A stretch of 64,000 nt of DNA from NCBI GenBank assembly GCA_947368535.1, contig CANBHY010000008.1:1-64000 (forward strand), in the 5' to 3' direction. The position numbers and the translations under genes are program-made. Each line of letters opens with the position of its first letter. Positions within the stretch are counted from its first letter, which is position 1. This DNA is from an uncultured Clostridium sp. (GTDB lineage Bacteria; Bacillota; Clostridia; TANB77; CAG-508). The notes beneath the pieces were generated by a model. That model saw only the letters and a program-made list of their open reading frames with translations, had not been told where the DNA came from and did no database searches. Shown piece after piece: positions 56,750 to 64,000 of this stretch.

Positions 56750-57625
56750 ATGAATTTAAAATATATTGTAAAAAAATCTGATGAATCAATTAAACAGATT
56801 TTTAAAAATGAATTTAATATGTCTGATAGATTTATTTTAAAATTAAAAAATCAAAAAGCTATTTTCTTAAACGGTGTTTCAGTTTATATTAATTCCAAAA
56901 TAGTTGAAAATGATGTTTTAGAAGTTATTGAAAATTTTGAAGAAGACTCTTCTAATATTTTATCTAATTCAAATATTGATTTTAAAATTTTATTTGAAGA
57001 TGAATTTTTGTTGATTGTAGATAAACCCGCTGGTATTCCTGTTCATCCTTCAATTTTGCATTATGAAGATTCTTTGTCTAATGGTGTTAAATATTATTTT
57101 GAAAAAATCGGATTAAAGAAAAAGATTAGACCAGTAAATCGTCTAGACAAAGATACTTCTGGAATTGTTATTTTTGCTAAAAATGAATATATACAAGAAT
57201 GCCTAGTCAAGCAAATGAAATTAAATATCTTCAAGAAAACTTATATTTCTATTTTAGATGGTATTTTAGAAAAAGATTCTGGAACTATTAACGCTCCTAT
57301 TTCTAGAAAAAATAATAGTATTATTGAGCGTGAAATAAGTGATACTGGTGAAATTGCAATTTCTCATTACAAAGTATTGAAAAGATTAAACAGTATGACT
57401 GTTGTTCAGTATACTTTAGAAACTGGTCGTACTCATCAACTTAGGATTCATTCAAAATATATTGGTCATCCTATTGTTGGTGATTCTCTTTATGGAAATG
57501 AATCAAATTTAATCTCCAGACAAGCGCTTCATGCTACTGAAATAGAATTTATTCATCCTATAACTAAAAGAGAACTTGTAATAAACTCACCTTGTCCTGA
57601 TGATATTCAATTATTAATTTCTTAA
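56750..57625 (+). CDS. RluA family pseudouridine synthase
   Basis: 291 residues from the ATG at 56750 (GGAG before it; the longer frame would start within the promoter). There is an N-terminal S4 RNA-binding domain, then the synthase domain with catalytic Asp in RPVNRLDKDTSGIVIFAKN and the later TLETGRTHQLRIHSKYIGHP. It isomerises uridine in 23S rRNA or tRNA. The precise target site is not predictable from the sequence. Confidence 0.93.
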   Translation: MNLKYIVKKSDESIKQIFKNEFNMSDRFILKLKNQKAIFLNGVSVYINSKIVENDVLEVIENFEEDSSNILSNSNIDFKILFEDEFLLIVDKPAGIPVHPSILHYEDSLSNGVKYYFEKIGLKKKIRPVNRLDKDTSGIVIFAKNEYIQECLVKQMKLNIFKKTYISILDGILEKDSGTINAPISRKNNSIIEREISDTGEIAISHYKVLKRLNSMTVVQYTLETGRTHQLRIHSKYIGHPIVGDSLYGNESNLISRQALHATEIEFIHPITKRELVINSPCPDDIQLLIS

Positions 57626-57626
57626 A

Positions 57627-57660
57627 AAAATAACCTCAAAATTTTATTTGAGGTTATTTT
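57627..57660. terminator. Bidirectional terminator
   Basis: 14-bp stem AAAATAACCTCAAA / TTTGAGGTTATTTT between the convergent RluA and 57667 genes. Confidence 0.85.
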
Positions 57661-57666
57661 TTATTT

Positions 57667-58344
57667 TTAGTCAACTAGATCTTGTATGTCTTCCAATATT
57701 TCTTCTAAATCTTCGCCTATATCTTCTATTTCATCTGATTGTTTTTCTAATTGTTCTGATATTTTTTCTATTGATTCGGGGTCTATTCCTATTATGTAGT
57801 TTTCTATTCCTTTTTTCATTGTATATATTTTTATACCTTTTAGCTTTATGTTATTTTCTTTATATGTTATTTCTAAATCACAAGTTACTCTAGTTATTTT
57901 CTTACTCTCTGGCATTTTCTTTGAACTTGTTACTTTTATAGAATATTTACATTTTTTTAGTTCTTTTCTTGCTTTTTTATTTATCTCTTTTATATTTTCA
58001 TATTTCTCATCAAAATCATCTAAATCTATTTCGCCTTTTTCATAATCATAACAACTATAGAATGCTGCTATTCCTTCTAGATCTATTAAATTTATTGCTC
58101 CAACTATATCAAGATTTTCTGCTACATCAGCTACATCTTTTACTCTTGATTTAGCACTTCTATTAATAAATACTCTGCTTATTAATATTATTACTAACAA
58201 TATGATTATTGCACTTATAATATATTTTTTTACTTTTGAATCTGTTGATTTTATTTTGTTTATCATCTCTTTAACTTTTTCTTTTATTGTTTGTTTCTCT
58301 TCTTTTTTTAATGCGTTAGTTTCTTCATTTTTTTCTTCTTTCAT
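57667..58344 (-). CDS. Membrane-anchored protein in operon with the NrdD-like gene
   Basis: 225 residues. A 40-residue cytoplasmic charged stretch is followed by one helix (YIISAIIILLVIILISRVFI) and about 160 outer residues. These begin with small helices (VKDVADVAENLDIVGAINLI), continue with a beta-rich region (KYSIKVTSSKKMPESKKITR) and end in a very acidic tail (EQSDEIEDIGEDLEE-like). The shape recalls NTF2/DUF4878-like outer-membrane-face domains. It is 13 bp behind the NrdD-like gene with its own GGAGG, so the two are co-expressed. Function unknown. Confidence 0.75.
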   Translation of the reverse strand: MKEEKNEETNALKKEEKQTIKEKVKEMINKIKSTDSKVKKYIISAIIILLVIILISRVFINRSAKSRVKDVADVAENLDIVGAINLIDLEGIAAFYSCYDYEKGEIDLDDFDEKYENIKEINKKARKELKKCKYSIKVTSSKKMPESKKITRVTCDLEITYKENNIKLKGIKIYTMKKGIENYIIGIDPESIEKISEQLEKQSDEIEDIGEDLEEILEDIQDLVD

Positions 58345-58357
58345 TTTTACCTCCTAT

Positions 58358-60514
58358 TTAATTTAATTCTATTTTTCCAAAACCTATTCCAGATTCTTTC
58401 ATTAATCTTATTGTTTTTTCAAATTGTTCTGAATTTCCCTTTAGCTTGTTAGCTAATTCAACTCTTGTATAATGACCTCCATTAGTTAAACTGTGATATG
58501 GAGATTCAATTTCTAAAAGATCTTTAACAGATACATTATAATCTTCTGGCATTGCAAATCCTCTTGTATACTTTTCTTTGTCTGTTACTCCTTTTATTTT
58601 CCCATATATAGATTTATCAATACTTATAAAATATTCATTTGAGCTTTTTCCTTGTGCTGCATATAACACAAAATTTAAGTTTGTTTTTTCTGTATATTCA
58701 TCTGTTTTTTCTCTCATATGTTTTATAATTTTTAGTCCTAATTCTTGTGATTCATGTGACTGACCGTGATGCTTTCCGGTTAAAGCAATTAAACATTCTG
58801 CTAGTCCTGTAAAGCTTATTGCTAGCGTTCCATGTTTATTTACTCTTCTTAATCTATCTGCTGGCTTTAATTTTTCACTATCTATCCAGTTTCCTTGCCC
58901 TATTAGAAATGGGAAATTATATACTCTTTTATCTGCTTGAAATTCATATCTTTCTAATAATAATTCCTTTACTCTCTCCATTCTTGAATCTAAGTCTTCA
59001 AAAAATCCTTTTAAATCTATTTTTTCATTTCTTAGAATCCCATATTTTAATCCTAGTCTAGGTAAATTTATTGTTACTGTTGATAAGTTTCCTCTTCCTA
59101 TTGAACTTGATTTTGATTTATCTATTACATTTTCATAAATACGTCTTGAACTGCTCATATATGCCACTTCTGTATCTTCGTCATTTTTTTCGTATCCTTT
59201 TTTATTAAATTTAGTATCTAAAAATGAGAACGATAATAATTGTTTTTCTGAGTCTACTCTACAAGCTAACTGAAATAAATCGTAGTTTGGATCTTTTTTA
59301 TCATAATTTACTTCTTCTTTAACTTTAAAAATTGTTTTTGGATATATTGGCATTTGTTCTTTTCCAATACCTGCTTCTAATGCTAATAAATAATTTTTTA
59401 TTATCATTCTTCCTTCTGGCGATGTATCAGTTCCTAAGTTTACTGTTGAATTTGGAAGCACAGCACCCGCTCTTGATCTCATTGTATTTAAGTTATGTAT
59501 AAGAGCTTCCATTGACTGATATACTGTACTTTCTGTTTTTCTTAATGCTTTATTGTATGCTATTCTAAAAAATCTTTTTAACTGTTCTGAATCTCTACAA
59601 TATGCGTCAAATATTGCTATATCAAAGTCTATTGTTGTTATTTTTTCAACTTCTCTTTCCATTCCATTAACAGCTGCAAATATTCCAAAATCTGAGTAAT
59701 CTAGAAAGTCATACACTGTTTGCATAAATTCTTTTTTAAATGTTTTTACTACACCTGGTGCAAAGTAATAGTCTAATGCTGGTATACTTTGTCCTCCATG
59801 TTGATCATTTTGATTTGCTTGTATTGCTATTGCTGTTAAAATTGAGTATGTCATTATATTATTTGGCTCACGTAAAAATCCATCTCCTGTAGAGAATCCG
59901 TCTTTAAATAATTTATTTAAATCTATGTGGCAAGATGTTGTTGTTCCCATTGGATAGTAGTTTAAATCATGTATGTAATATTCGCCACTTTCATGCATGT
60001 CTACATATTTTCTTTTTATCAAATATGATTTTGAAAATTCGTTCGATATTGTTTGACCATATCTAAGCATTGTTCCCATAGCGGTGCATGTATCTCTTGC
60101 TGGTTCTTCTTCATGCATTGTCGAATTTAAACTTAAATTTTCTATTGCTTTTAGAAATTTATGTTGTTTCTTTTCATCGAAGAAAAATTTTCTTGATTGA
60201 TTTCTTCTTTCTCTATATGTTGTAAAAGATTCAAATACATCTATATATTTTTCTTCTTTTAGTGATGCTTCTATTAAGTCTTGTATTTCTTCTATTTTTA
60301 TTTTTTCTGGATTTTGAGTATATATTTTATCTAATACATTATTTAGTACTTTATTTATATCTTTTTCACTGTATTTATTTTCACCATTTGGTAACTTTAT
60401 GCTATCAAAGCCTTTTTTTATTGCTATTGCTATTTTTGCTTTATTAAATTCTACTTTTTTTCCGTCTCTTTTTACTACTGTTATTTTATTTGGATTTGTT
60501 GTATTTTCTGACAT
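58358..60514 (-). CDS. NrdD-like protein (anaerobic RNR homologue) lacking radical residues
   Basis: 718 residues from the ATG at 60514 (AAGGAGG before it). There is an N-terminal ATP-cone (about 10-100), then the class III ribonucleotide reductase barrel: DLNYYPMGTTTSCHIDLNKL with the first active-site Cys (Cys195), NQNDQHGGQSIPALDYY, GRGNLSTVTINLPRLGL. Two essentials are missing. The segment that in true NrdD reads AYMGCRTRV is AYMSSSRRI, so the thiyl-radical Cys is Ser455 (codon 59150-59152). The chain stops at GIGFGKIELN, just before the zinc-binding and glycyl-radical domain. No nrdG lies nearby. The frame is open, with a consensus promoter at 60537-60565. I infer a maintained pseudoenzyme, perhaps a nucleotide sensor through its ATP-cone. 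Confidence 0.9.
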   Translation of the reverse strand: MSENTTNPNKITVVKRDGKKVEFNKAKIAIAIKKGFDSIKLPNGENKYSEKDINKVLNNVLDKIYTQNPEKIKIEEIQDLIEASLKEEKYIDVFESFTTYRERRNQSRKFFFDEKKQHKFLKAIENLSLNSTMHEEEPARDTCTAMGTMLRYGQTISNEFSKSYLIKRKYVDMHESGEYYIHDLNYYPMGTTTSCHIDLNKLFKDGFSTGDGFLREPNNIMTYSILTAIAIQANQNDQHGGQSIPALDYYFAPGVVKTFKKEFMQTVYDFLDYSDFGIFAAVNGMEREVEKITTIDFDIAIFDAYCRDSEQLKRFFRIAYNKALRKTESTVYQSMEALIHNLNTMRSRAGAVLPNSTVNLGTDTSPEGRMIIKNYLLALEAGIGKEQMPIYPKTIFKVKEEVNYDKKDPNYDLFQLACRVDSEKQLLSFSFLDTKFNKKGYEKNDEDTEVAYMSSSRRIYENVIDKSKSSSIGRGNLSTVTINLPRLGLKYGILRNEKIDLKGFFEDLDSRMERVKELLLERYEFQADKRVYNFPFLIGQGNWIDSEKLKPADRLRRVNKHGTLAISFTGLAECLIALTGKHHGQSHESQELGLKIIKHMREKTDEYTEKTNLNFVLYAAQGKSSNEYFISIDKSIYGKIKGVTDKEKYTRGFAMPEDYNVSVKDLLEIESPYHSLTNGGHYTRVELANKLKGNSEQFEKTIRLMKESGIGFGKIELN

Positions 60515-60536
60515 TTTCTGCCTCCTTAATAAAGAA

Positions 60537-60565
60537 ATTATATATTCTCTAATTTGTGATGTCAA
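60537..60565 (-). promoter_or_regulatory. Promoter of the NrdD-like operon
   Basis: Minus-strand TTGACA, 17-bp spacer, TATAAT, near-perfect consensus. Confidence 0.85.
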
Positions 60566-60570
60566 CAAAA

Positions 60571-60594
60571 AAACTCGCATTTTATTGCGAGTTT
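60571..60594 (-). terminator. Terminator of the M23 peptidase gene
   Basis: 9-bp stem AAACTCGCA / TGCGAGTTT with T7 after it on the minus strand. Confidence 0.85.
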
Positions 60595-60599
60595 AAATT

Positions 60600-61919
60600 T
60601 TAATATTTAATTACTCCTTCTGCAAATCTTATGTTATCCATTGGTAGATAATTTAATGGATTTACTCTGTTATCACTGTTTCCTGGTGCAAGTCTAATTT
60701 CGAAGTGTAAGTGAGAACCGAATGAATTTCCTGTATTTCCTACTTGCATAATTTGTTGTCCTTGTGATACTTCTTGTCCAACTGAAACACATATTGAACC
60801 TCTGATTCCATGTCCATATAAAGTATATGTTCCATCATTATGTGCTATTACTACATATGTACCATAACTATCAGTTCTATTCATTGTTGTTATTACTGTT
60901 CCTGCTTTTGCTGCATATACTGGTGCTCCATGTATTCCTCCTGCTCCAAAATCAGTTGCTTTATGTAATTTTCCACTTGAATATCTCCATCCTGCAGTAA
61001 CTAATGCATATTGAGCTGGTATTGGTAAGATATATCCTCCTGGATTTGTTGCTGTACTATTTCCTCCTGATGATGTATTTCCTGATGATTGATTTCCTGA
61101 CGTCTGGTTGTTACCATTATTACTTGTGTTTGAATTTGTTGATTGATTTCCATTATTTGCATTTGCAGCAGCTTGTGCTTGAGCCGCTTGCCTTTCTTCA
61201 TTTGCTCTTATTGCTGCTGCTATTGTTGCATCTTCTGCTCTCATTTCTTCAATTTTCTTTTCTAAAGCTTTATCCTCTTCTGATAATGATTCAACTTTTT
61301 CATTTTTTTCATTTCTTACAACTGCTAATGCAGCTTTTTTACTTTCTTGTGCTTCTTTAGCAACCTCTAATTCTTTTTTAGACTCTTCTATAATTTTTTT
61401 AGATTCTTCTATTGTTTCTTTAGTTTCTTTTATTGTATTTATTAATTTTGTATCAGATTCTGCTAGTTGTTCTACTAGATAGTAATTTGATAAAAATGAT
61501 GTTAAACTATCTGAACTTAGTAATACGTCTAAATATGATGTATTTCCTGCTTTATATGATGCTACTAATCTTTTTTCTAACAATTTTTCTTTTTCTTCTA
61601 AATCTTTTTGTGTTTTCTCTATTTCTTGCTCCATTTCTTGAATGTTTTTTGTAGCATCTTCAATTTTTCCAGTTAAGTCTATAATTTCATTTTCATAACT
61701 TCCTATCTGTGTATTTAAATCTTCAACTTCTTTTTGAATTGAGCTCATTTGATTTTTTATTTCTTGTTGCTTATCTTTAGTATTTTGTATGTTGCTTTGA
61801 TTTTCTTGTTGTTGCTGTTTTAGTTCTTTATTTGTTGCTGCAAAAACATTTATTATATTCCCTGTAATAATGATAAAAATTATTGTAATTGCTATTATTA
61901 TTTTTCTTTTATTTTTCAT
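60600..61919 (-). CDS. Coiled-coil M23 metallopeptidase (murein hydrolase)
   Basis: 439 residues from the ATG at 61919 (GGAGG is immediately upstream and overlaps an earlier ATG at 61934). A signal peptide or anchor (IIIAITIIFIIITGNIINVF) is followed by a long coiled coil (about 35-230, EnvC/CwlO-like) and a Gln/Asn/Ser linker rich in TSSGNQ. Last comes the LytM domain with HKATDFGAGGIHGAPVYAA, LYGHG and SHLHFEIRLAP, the zinc-site pattern HxxxD and HxH. It splits peptidoglycan cross-bridges, probably during growth or division, as coiled-coil M23 proteins do. Confidence 0.93.
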   Translation of the reverse strand: MKNKRKIIIAITIIFIIITGNIINVFAATNKELKQQQQENQSNIQNTKDKQQEIKNQMSSIQKEVEDLNTQIGSYENEIIDLTGKIEDATKNIQEMEQEIEKTQKDLEEKEKLLEKRLVASYKAGNTSYLDVLLSSDSLTSFLSNYYLVEQLAESDTKLINTIKETKETIEESKKIIEESKKELEVAKEAQESKKAALAVVRNEKNEKVESLSEEDKALEKKIEEMRAEDATIAAAIRANEERQAAQAQAAANANNGNQSTNSNTSNNGNNQTSGNQSSGNTSSGGNSTATNPGGYILPIPAQYALVTAGWRYSSGKLHKATDFGAGGIHGAPVYAAKAGTVITTMNRTDSYGTYVVIAHNDGTYTLYGHGIRGSICVSVGQEVSQGQQIMQVGNTGNSFGSHLHFEIRLAPGNSDNRVNPLNYLPMDNIRFAEGVIKY

Positions 61920-62043
61920 TTTTCCTCCGTACATTACTTATTTATCTTTTAGTTTATTTTTATAATATGCTAAAACTTTAAAAAAATCAATACTTTTATT
62001 AATTAAGTGACATAAAATCAAAAAATGTTACATTTTTATCAAA

Positions 62044-62070
62044 AAAACGATTACTTCTTGTAATCGTTTT
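62044..62070 (-). terminator. Terminator of the acyl-CoA synthetase gene
   Basis: 11-bp stem AAAACGATTAC / GTAATCGTTTT with a TTCTT loop. Confidence 0.85.
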
Positions 62071-62077
62071 CTTTTTC

Positions 62078-63787
62078 TTATAAGTTTTTCATTTCTTCAA
62101 ATCTTTTTATCTTAGCTGTTGTAGTTTTTATCATTTCTTCGTCTGTTGCTATTAAATTTTTAATATGCTTATAATTTGGCATTGTTTGATTTATTTTCTT
62201 TATATCTTCCCAAATTAATTTTTCTATATCTTCTTGTGTTTTATCTTGCCAATTATTTTTAGCATATTCTTTATCATAAACTACTTTTACCGATACTACT
62301 AAGTCGTCATTTTTTTCTTTTCCATATACCATACTTTCTGCTACATATGGTAATTGATTTACTAGTGTTTCTAATTCTTCTGGGTATATATTTTTTCCGT
62401 TTTTTAATACTATAACATTTTTTTGTCTTCCTGTTATGAATATAAATCCGCCTTTGTCTTTATATCCTAAATCTCCTGTGTGGAACCATCCATCTACTAA
62501 TACTTCATTTGTTGCTTCTTCATTTTCATAGTATCCTAACATTACATTTGGCCCTTTGGCAAGAATTTCTCCTATTCCTTGTTCGTTAGGATCATTTATT
62601 TTTATTTCTACATTTGGTATTGGTAATCCTGTTGAACCTGCTTTATATGATTTTGCTGTTTCAGCTATAAGTGTTGGTGATGTTTCAGTCAATCCATATC
62701 CTTGAACTACTTCTATTCCAAAATTTCTAAATCCTGTTGCAACTTCTCCGTCTAATCCTGATGCACCGCTTATCACATAACGTAATTTTCCACCTAATTT
62801 ATCTATTATTTGTTTAAATATTTTTCTTCTTATATCTATTCCAAATATTAATAAAAACTTAGTTAATTTCATACCAAATTTTACTTTTTTAGTTTGTCCT
62901 GTTTTTTCTATTTCTTGCCATACTTTTTTATAAATTGATTCTATTAGTAGTGGCACACATACAAACATAGATACGTGGTATTCATTTAAATTTTTTTGTA
63001 TATGTCTTAAACCATCACAAAATACATTTGTTGCTCCTCTTGATAAAAACATTAATATTCCCGTTGATCCAAATGTATGGTGAAATGGCAAGAACGCAAT
63101 ATTAGTGTCTGTGCTTCTTATATCTTCACATTTTGTCATTGAATATATGTTTGAAGCTATATTTTTATGTGAAAGCATTACTGCTTTTGCTGCTGATGTT
63201 GTCCCTGATGTAAATAATAATATTGACATTTCTTCGTTGTTTATTTCTGATTCTATAAATTCTTTATTTCCTTGTTGTAATAATTTTTCACCTTCATCTA
63301 TTAGTTTGTATATATTTTCAAACTCATCTTGTTTGTTCATACATATAAATTTTGTTACTTTTGTTTGGTTATTTGATTTGATGTTTTTTATCATATCAAT
63401 ATAGTCATCTTCAAAAATTATTGCTTCTGATTCACTTCTTATTAATGAAGTTTCTATTTCTTTTTCTGGTAATCCTTTATCTAGTGGAACTACTATTCCT
63501 GTTCCGTTTACTACTGATAAATATGATACAATCCATTCATAGCAGTTTTTTCCTATTACTGCTATTCTTTTCCCTTTTAATCCTTTTGATACTAGTGCTG
63601 TTCCTAAGCAGTCAATTTGTTTGTCAAATTTTGTATATGTTATATTTTTATATTCAACATCTTTTCCGTTTGTTTCTTTTAAAATAAATGCATTATTATC
63701 TGGATGTTCTTTTACTGCATTTTTTATTACTTCTCTGATATTTCCAAACTCTTTAGCATTGTATAATTCCATTCTTTTATCTATCAT
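62078..63787 (-). CDS. AMP-binding long-chain acyl-CoA synthetase
   Basis: 569 residues of the ANL superfamily. ATP motif ILLFTSGTTSAAKAVMLSH (a variant of TSGTTGxPKGV), then YGLTETSP, GWFHTGDLGYKDKGGF, NVIVLKNGKNIYPEELE and the C-terminal catalytic Lys in TTAKIKRFEEM. It activates fatty acids to acyl-adenylates and then acyl-CoA. Start supported by AAGGAG. A perfect palindrome overlaps its -10 region, so it is probably repressed by a regulator that responds to fatty acyl compounds. Confidence 0.93.
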   Translation of the reverse strand: MIDKRMELYNAKEFGNIREVIKNAVKEHPDNNAFILKETNGKDVEYKNITYTKFDKQIDCLGTALVSKGLKGKRIAVIGKNCYEWIVSYLSVVNGTGIVVPLDKGLPEKEIETSLIRSESEAIIFEDDYIDMIKNIKSNNQTKVTKFICMNKQDEFENIYKLIDEGEKLLQQGNKEFIESEINNEEMSILLFTSGTTSAAKAVMLSHKNIASNIYSMTKCEDIRSTDTNIAFLPFHHTFGSTGILMFLSRGATNVFCDGLRHIQKNLNEYHVSMFVCVPLLIESIYKKVWQEIEKTGQTKKVKFGMKLTKFLLIFGIDIRRKIFKQIIDKLGGKLRYVISGASGLDGEVATGFRNFGIEVVQGYGLTETSPTLIAETAKSYKAGSTGLPIPNVEIKINDPNEQGIGEILAKGPNVMLGYYENEEATNEVLVDGWFHTGDLGYKDKGGFIFITGRQKNVIVLKNGKNIYPEELETLVNQLPYVAESMVYGKEKNDDLVVSVKVVYDKEYAKNNWQDKTQEDIEKLIWEDIKKINQTMPNYKHIKNLIATDEEMIKTTTAKIKRFEEMKNL

Positions 63788-63801
63788 ACAATTCTCCTTC
63801 T

Positions 63802-63822
63802 ATCTAGTATTCGTTACTAGAT
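63802..63822 (-). promoter_or_regulatory. Palindromic operator in the acyl-CoA synthetase promoter
   Basis: ATCTAGTA / TACTAGAT arms with a 5-bp centre. The minus-strand promoter TTGACA (63842-63847), 17-bp spacer, TAATCT (63819-63824) overlaps it, so a bound repressor would block the polymerase. A TetR/FadR-type regulator is a plausible ligand, by analogy. Confidence 0.6.
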
Positions 63823-63851
63823 TATCATATATTGTGTAACATGTCAATTTG

Positions 63852-63880
63852 TTGACTAAAACATGACCATGTGGTATTAT
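63852..63880 (+). promoter_or_regulatory. Promoter and candidate operator of the DUF1836 gene
   Basis: TTGACT, 17-bp spacer, TATTAT. Inside the spacer is ACATG/CATGT (63861-63872), a palindrome that fits an autoregulatory site. Back to back with the acyl-CoA synthetase promoter. Confidence 0.6.
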
Positions 63881-63903
63881 ATTATCTAGGAAAGTGAGTG
63901 TTT

Positions 63904-64000
63904 ATGGGAAAAACAGATAAGTCAAAAAATATAAAAGATAAAAAAATAACAAATTTTCATATTCCTAGATGGAATGAACTTCCTAATATAGATATATATT
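63904..64000 (+). CDS. DUF1836 protein, 5' end only
   Basis: The frame starts at 63904 and runs off the right edge. It reads MGKTDKSKNIKDKKITNF, then HIPRWNELPNIDIY, the typical opening of DUF1836 proteins, which carry a MerR-like helix-turn-helix. It is probably a regulator. Only about 32 residues are visible, so the family call rests on the HIPRWNELP motif. Confidence 0.7.
   Translation, partial: MGKTDKSKNIKDKKITNFHIPRWNELPNIDIY

Noticed and set aside
58344..58360. Possible frameshift hiding the NrdD glycyl-radical domain
   Set aside because: Only 13 bases lie between the stop and the next start, and the following gene shows no CxxC or RxxGY motif in any frame.
61001..61201. Gln/Ile/His-rich 66-codon minus frame
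   Set aside because: It is a shifted reading of the Ser/Asn/Gln linker of the M23 peptidase gene.

Overview
The window reads as chromosome of a low-GC, anaerobic, spore-forming member of the Firmicutes (Clostridia). The base composition is strongly A+T-rich. Sporulation genes (spoVS, the dipicolinate synthase subunit gene dpaA, gerW) sit beside a pta plus acetate kinase fermentation operon and Firmicutes-type housekeeping sets (recA-recX-scpA, ymdB-spoVS, rqcH). The genus cannot be fixed from sequence alone. I call 60 protein genes, two of them cut by the window edges. Only five read on the plus strand. I recognise no tRNA, rRNA, CRISPR array, insertion sequence or known riboswitch.

Layout. 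1-2.5 kb: a cut hypothetical gene, yebC, a tiny Cys/His-rich protein and a stand-alone glycosyltransferase for peptidoglycan. 2.5-14.2 kb: a membrane-defence region with a Bce-type module (response regulator, kinase, ABC pair), a second regulator/ABC/kinase module, an iron-hydrogenase-type regulator paired with a membrane protein, and a third ABC pair. 14.3-17.9 kb: two G+C-richer genes, purB and an unknown membrane protein. 18-25.6 kb: a redox pair (FAD oxidoreductase and ferredoxin), a TfoX-like protein, undecaprenol/diacylglycerol kinase, a BI-1 protein, pyruvate kinase and glucan phosphorylase. 25.8-33.1 kb: an isolated membrane protein, a three-gene cluster (ART-like protein, small protein, S66 peptidase), mntP, an M20 dipeptidase, a GltD-like oxidoreductase and MgtC. 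33.2-42.6 kb: gerW, a degenerate PEP-synthase-like protein, an L,D-transpeptidase, recA-recX-scpA-DUF2953 and an orphan peptide-binding protein. 42.7-50 kb: a transglutaminase-like protein, spoVS, and a long ymdB-dprA-folD-uppP-dpaA-TPR operon. 50.2-64 kb: rqcH, pta with three tandem ackA genes, an RluA enzyme, an NrdD-like protein with a membrane partner, an M23 peptidase, an acyl-CoA synthetase and the start of a DUF1836 regulator.

The most unusual signals are two intact, apparently expressed proteins that have lost their catalytic residues. The first is an anaerobic ribonucleotide reductase (NrdD) homologue with the thiyl-radical cysteine replaced by serine and with no zinc/glycyl-radical domain. 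The second is a PEP-synthase-like protein whose phospho-carrier histidine is glutamate. Also notable are the three tandem acetate kinases behind one promoter, the ART-like/S66 cluster, and several well-formed palindromes at promoters.

Islands of visibly higher G+C (1463-1681, 14385-17935, 25852-26472, 36427-37827) stand out by eye. Each is a single gene or a gene pair with its own hairpin. They look like separately acquired cargo, but this is inference.
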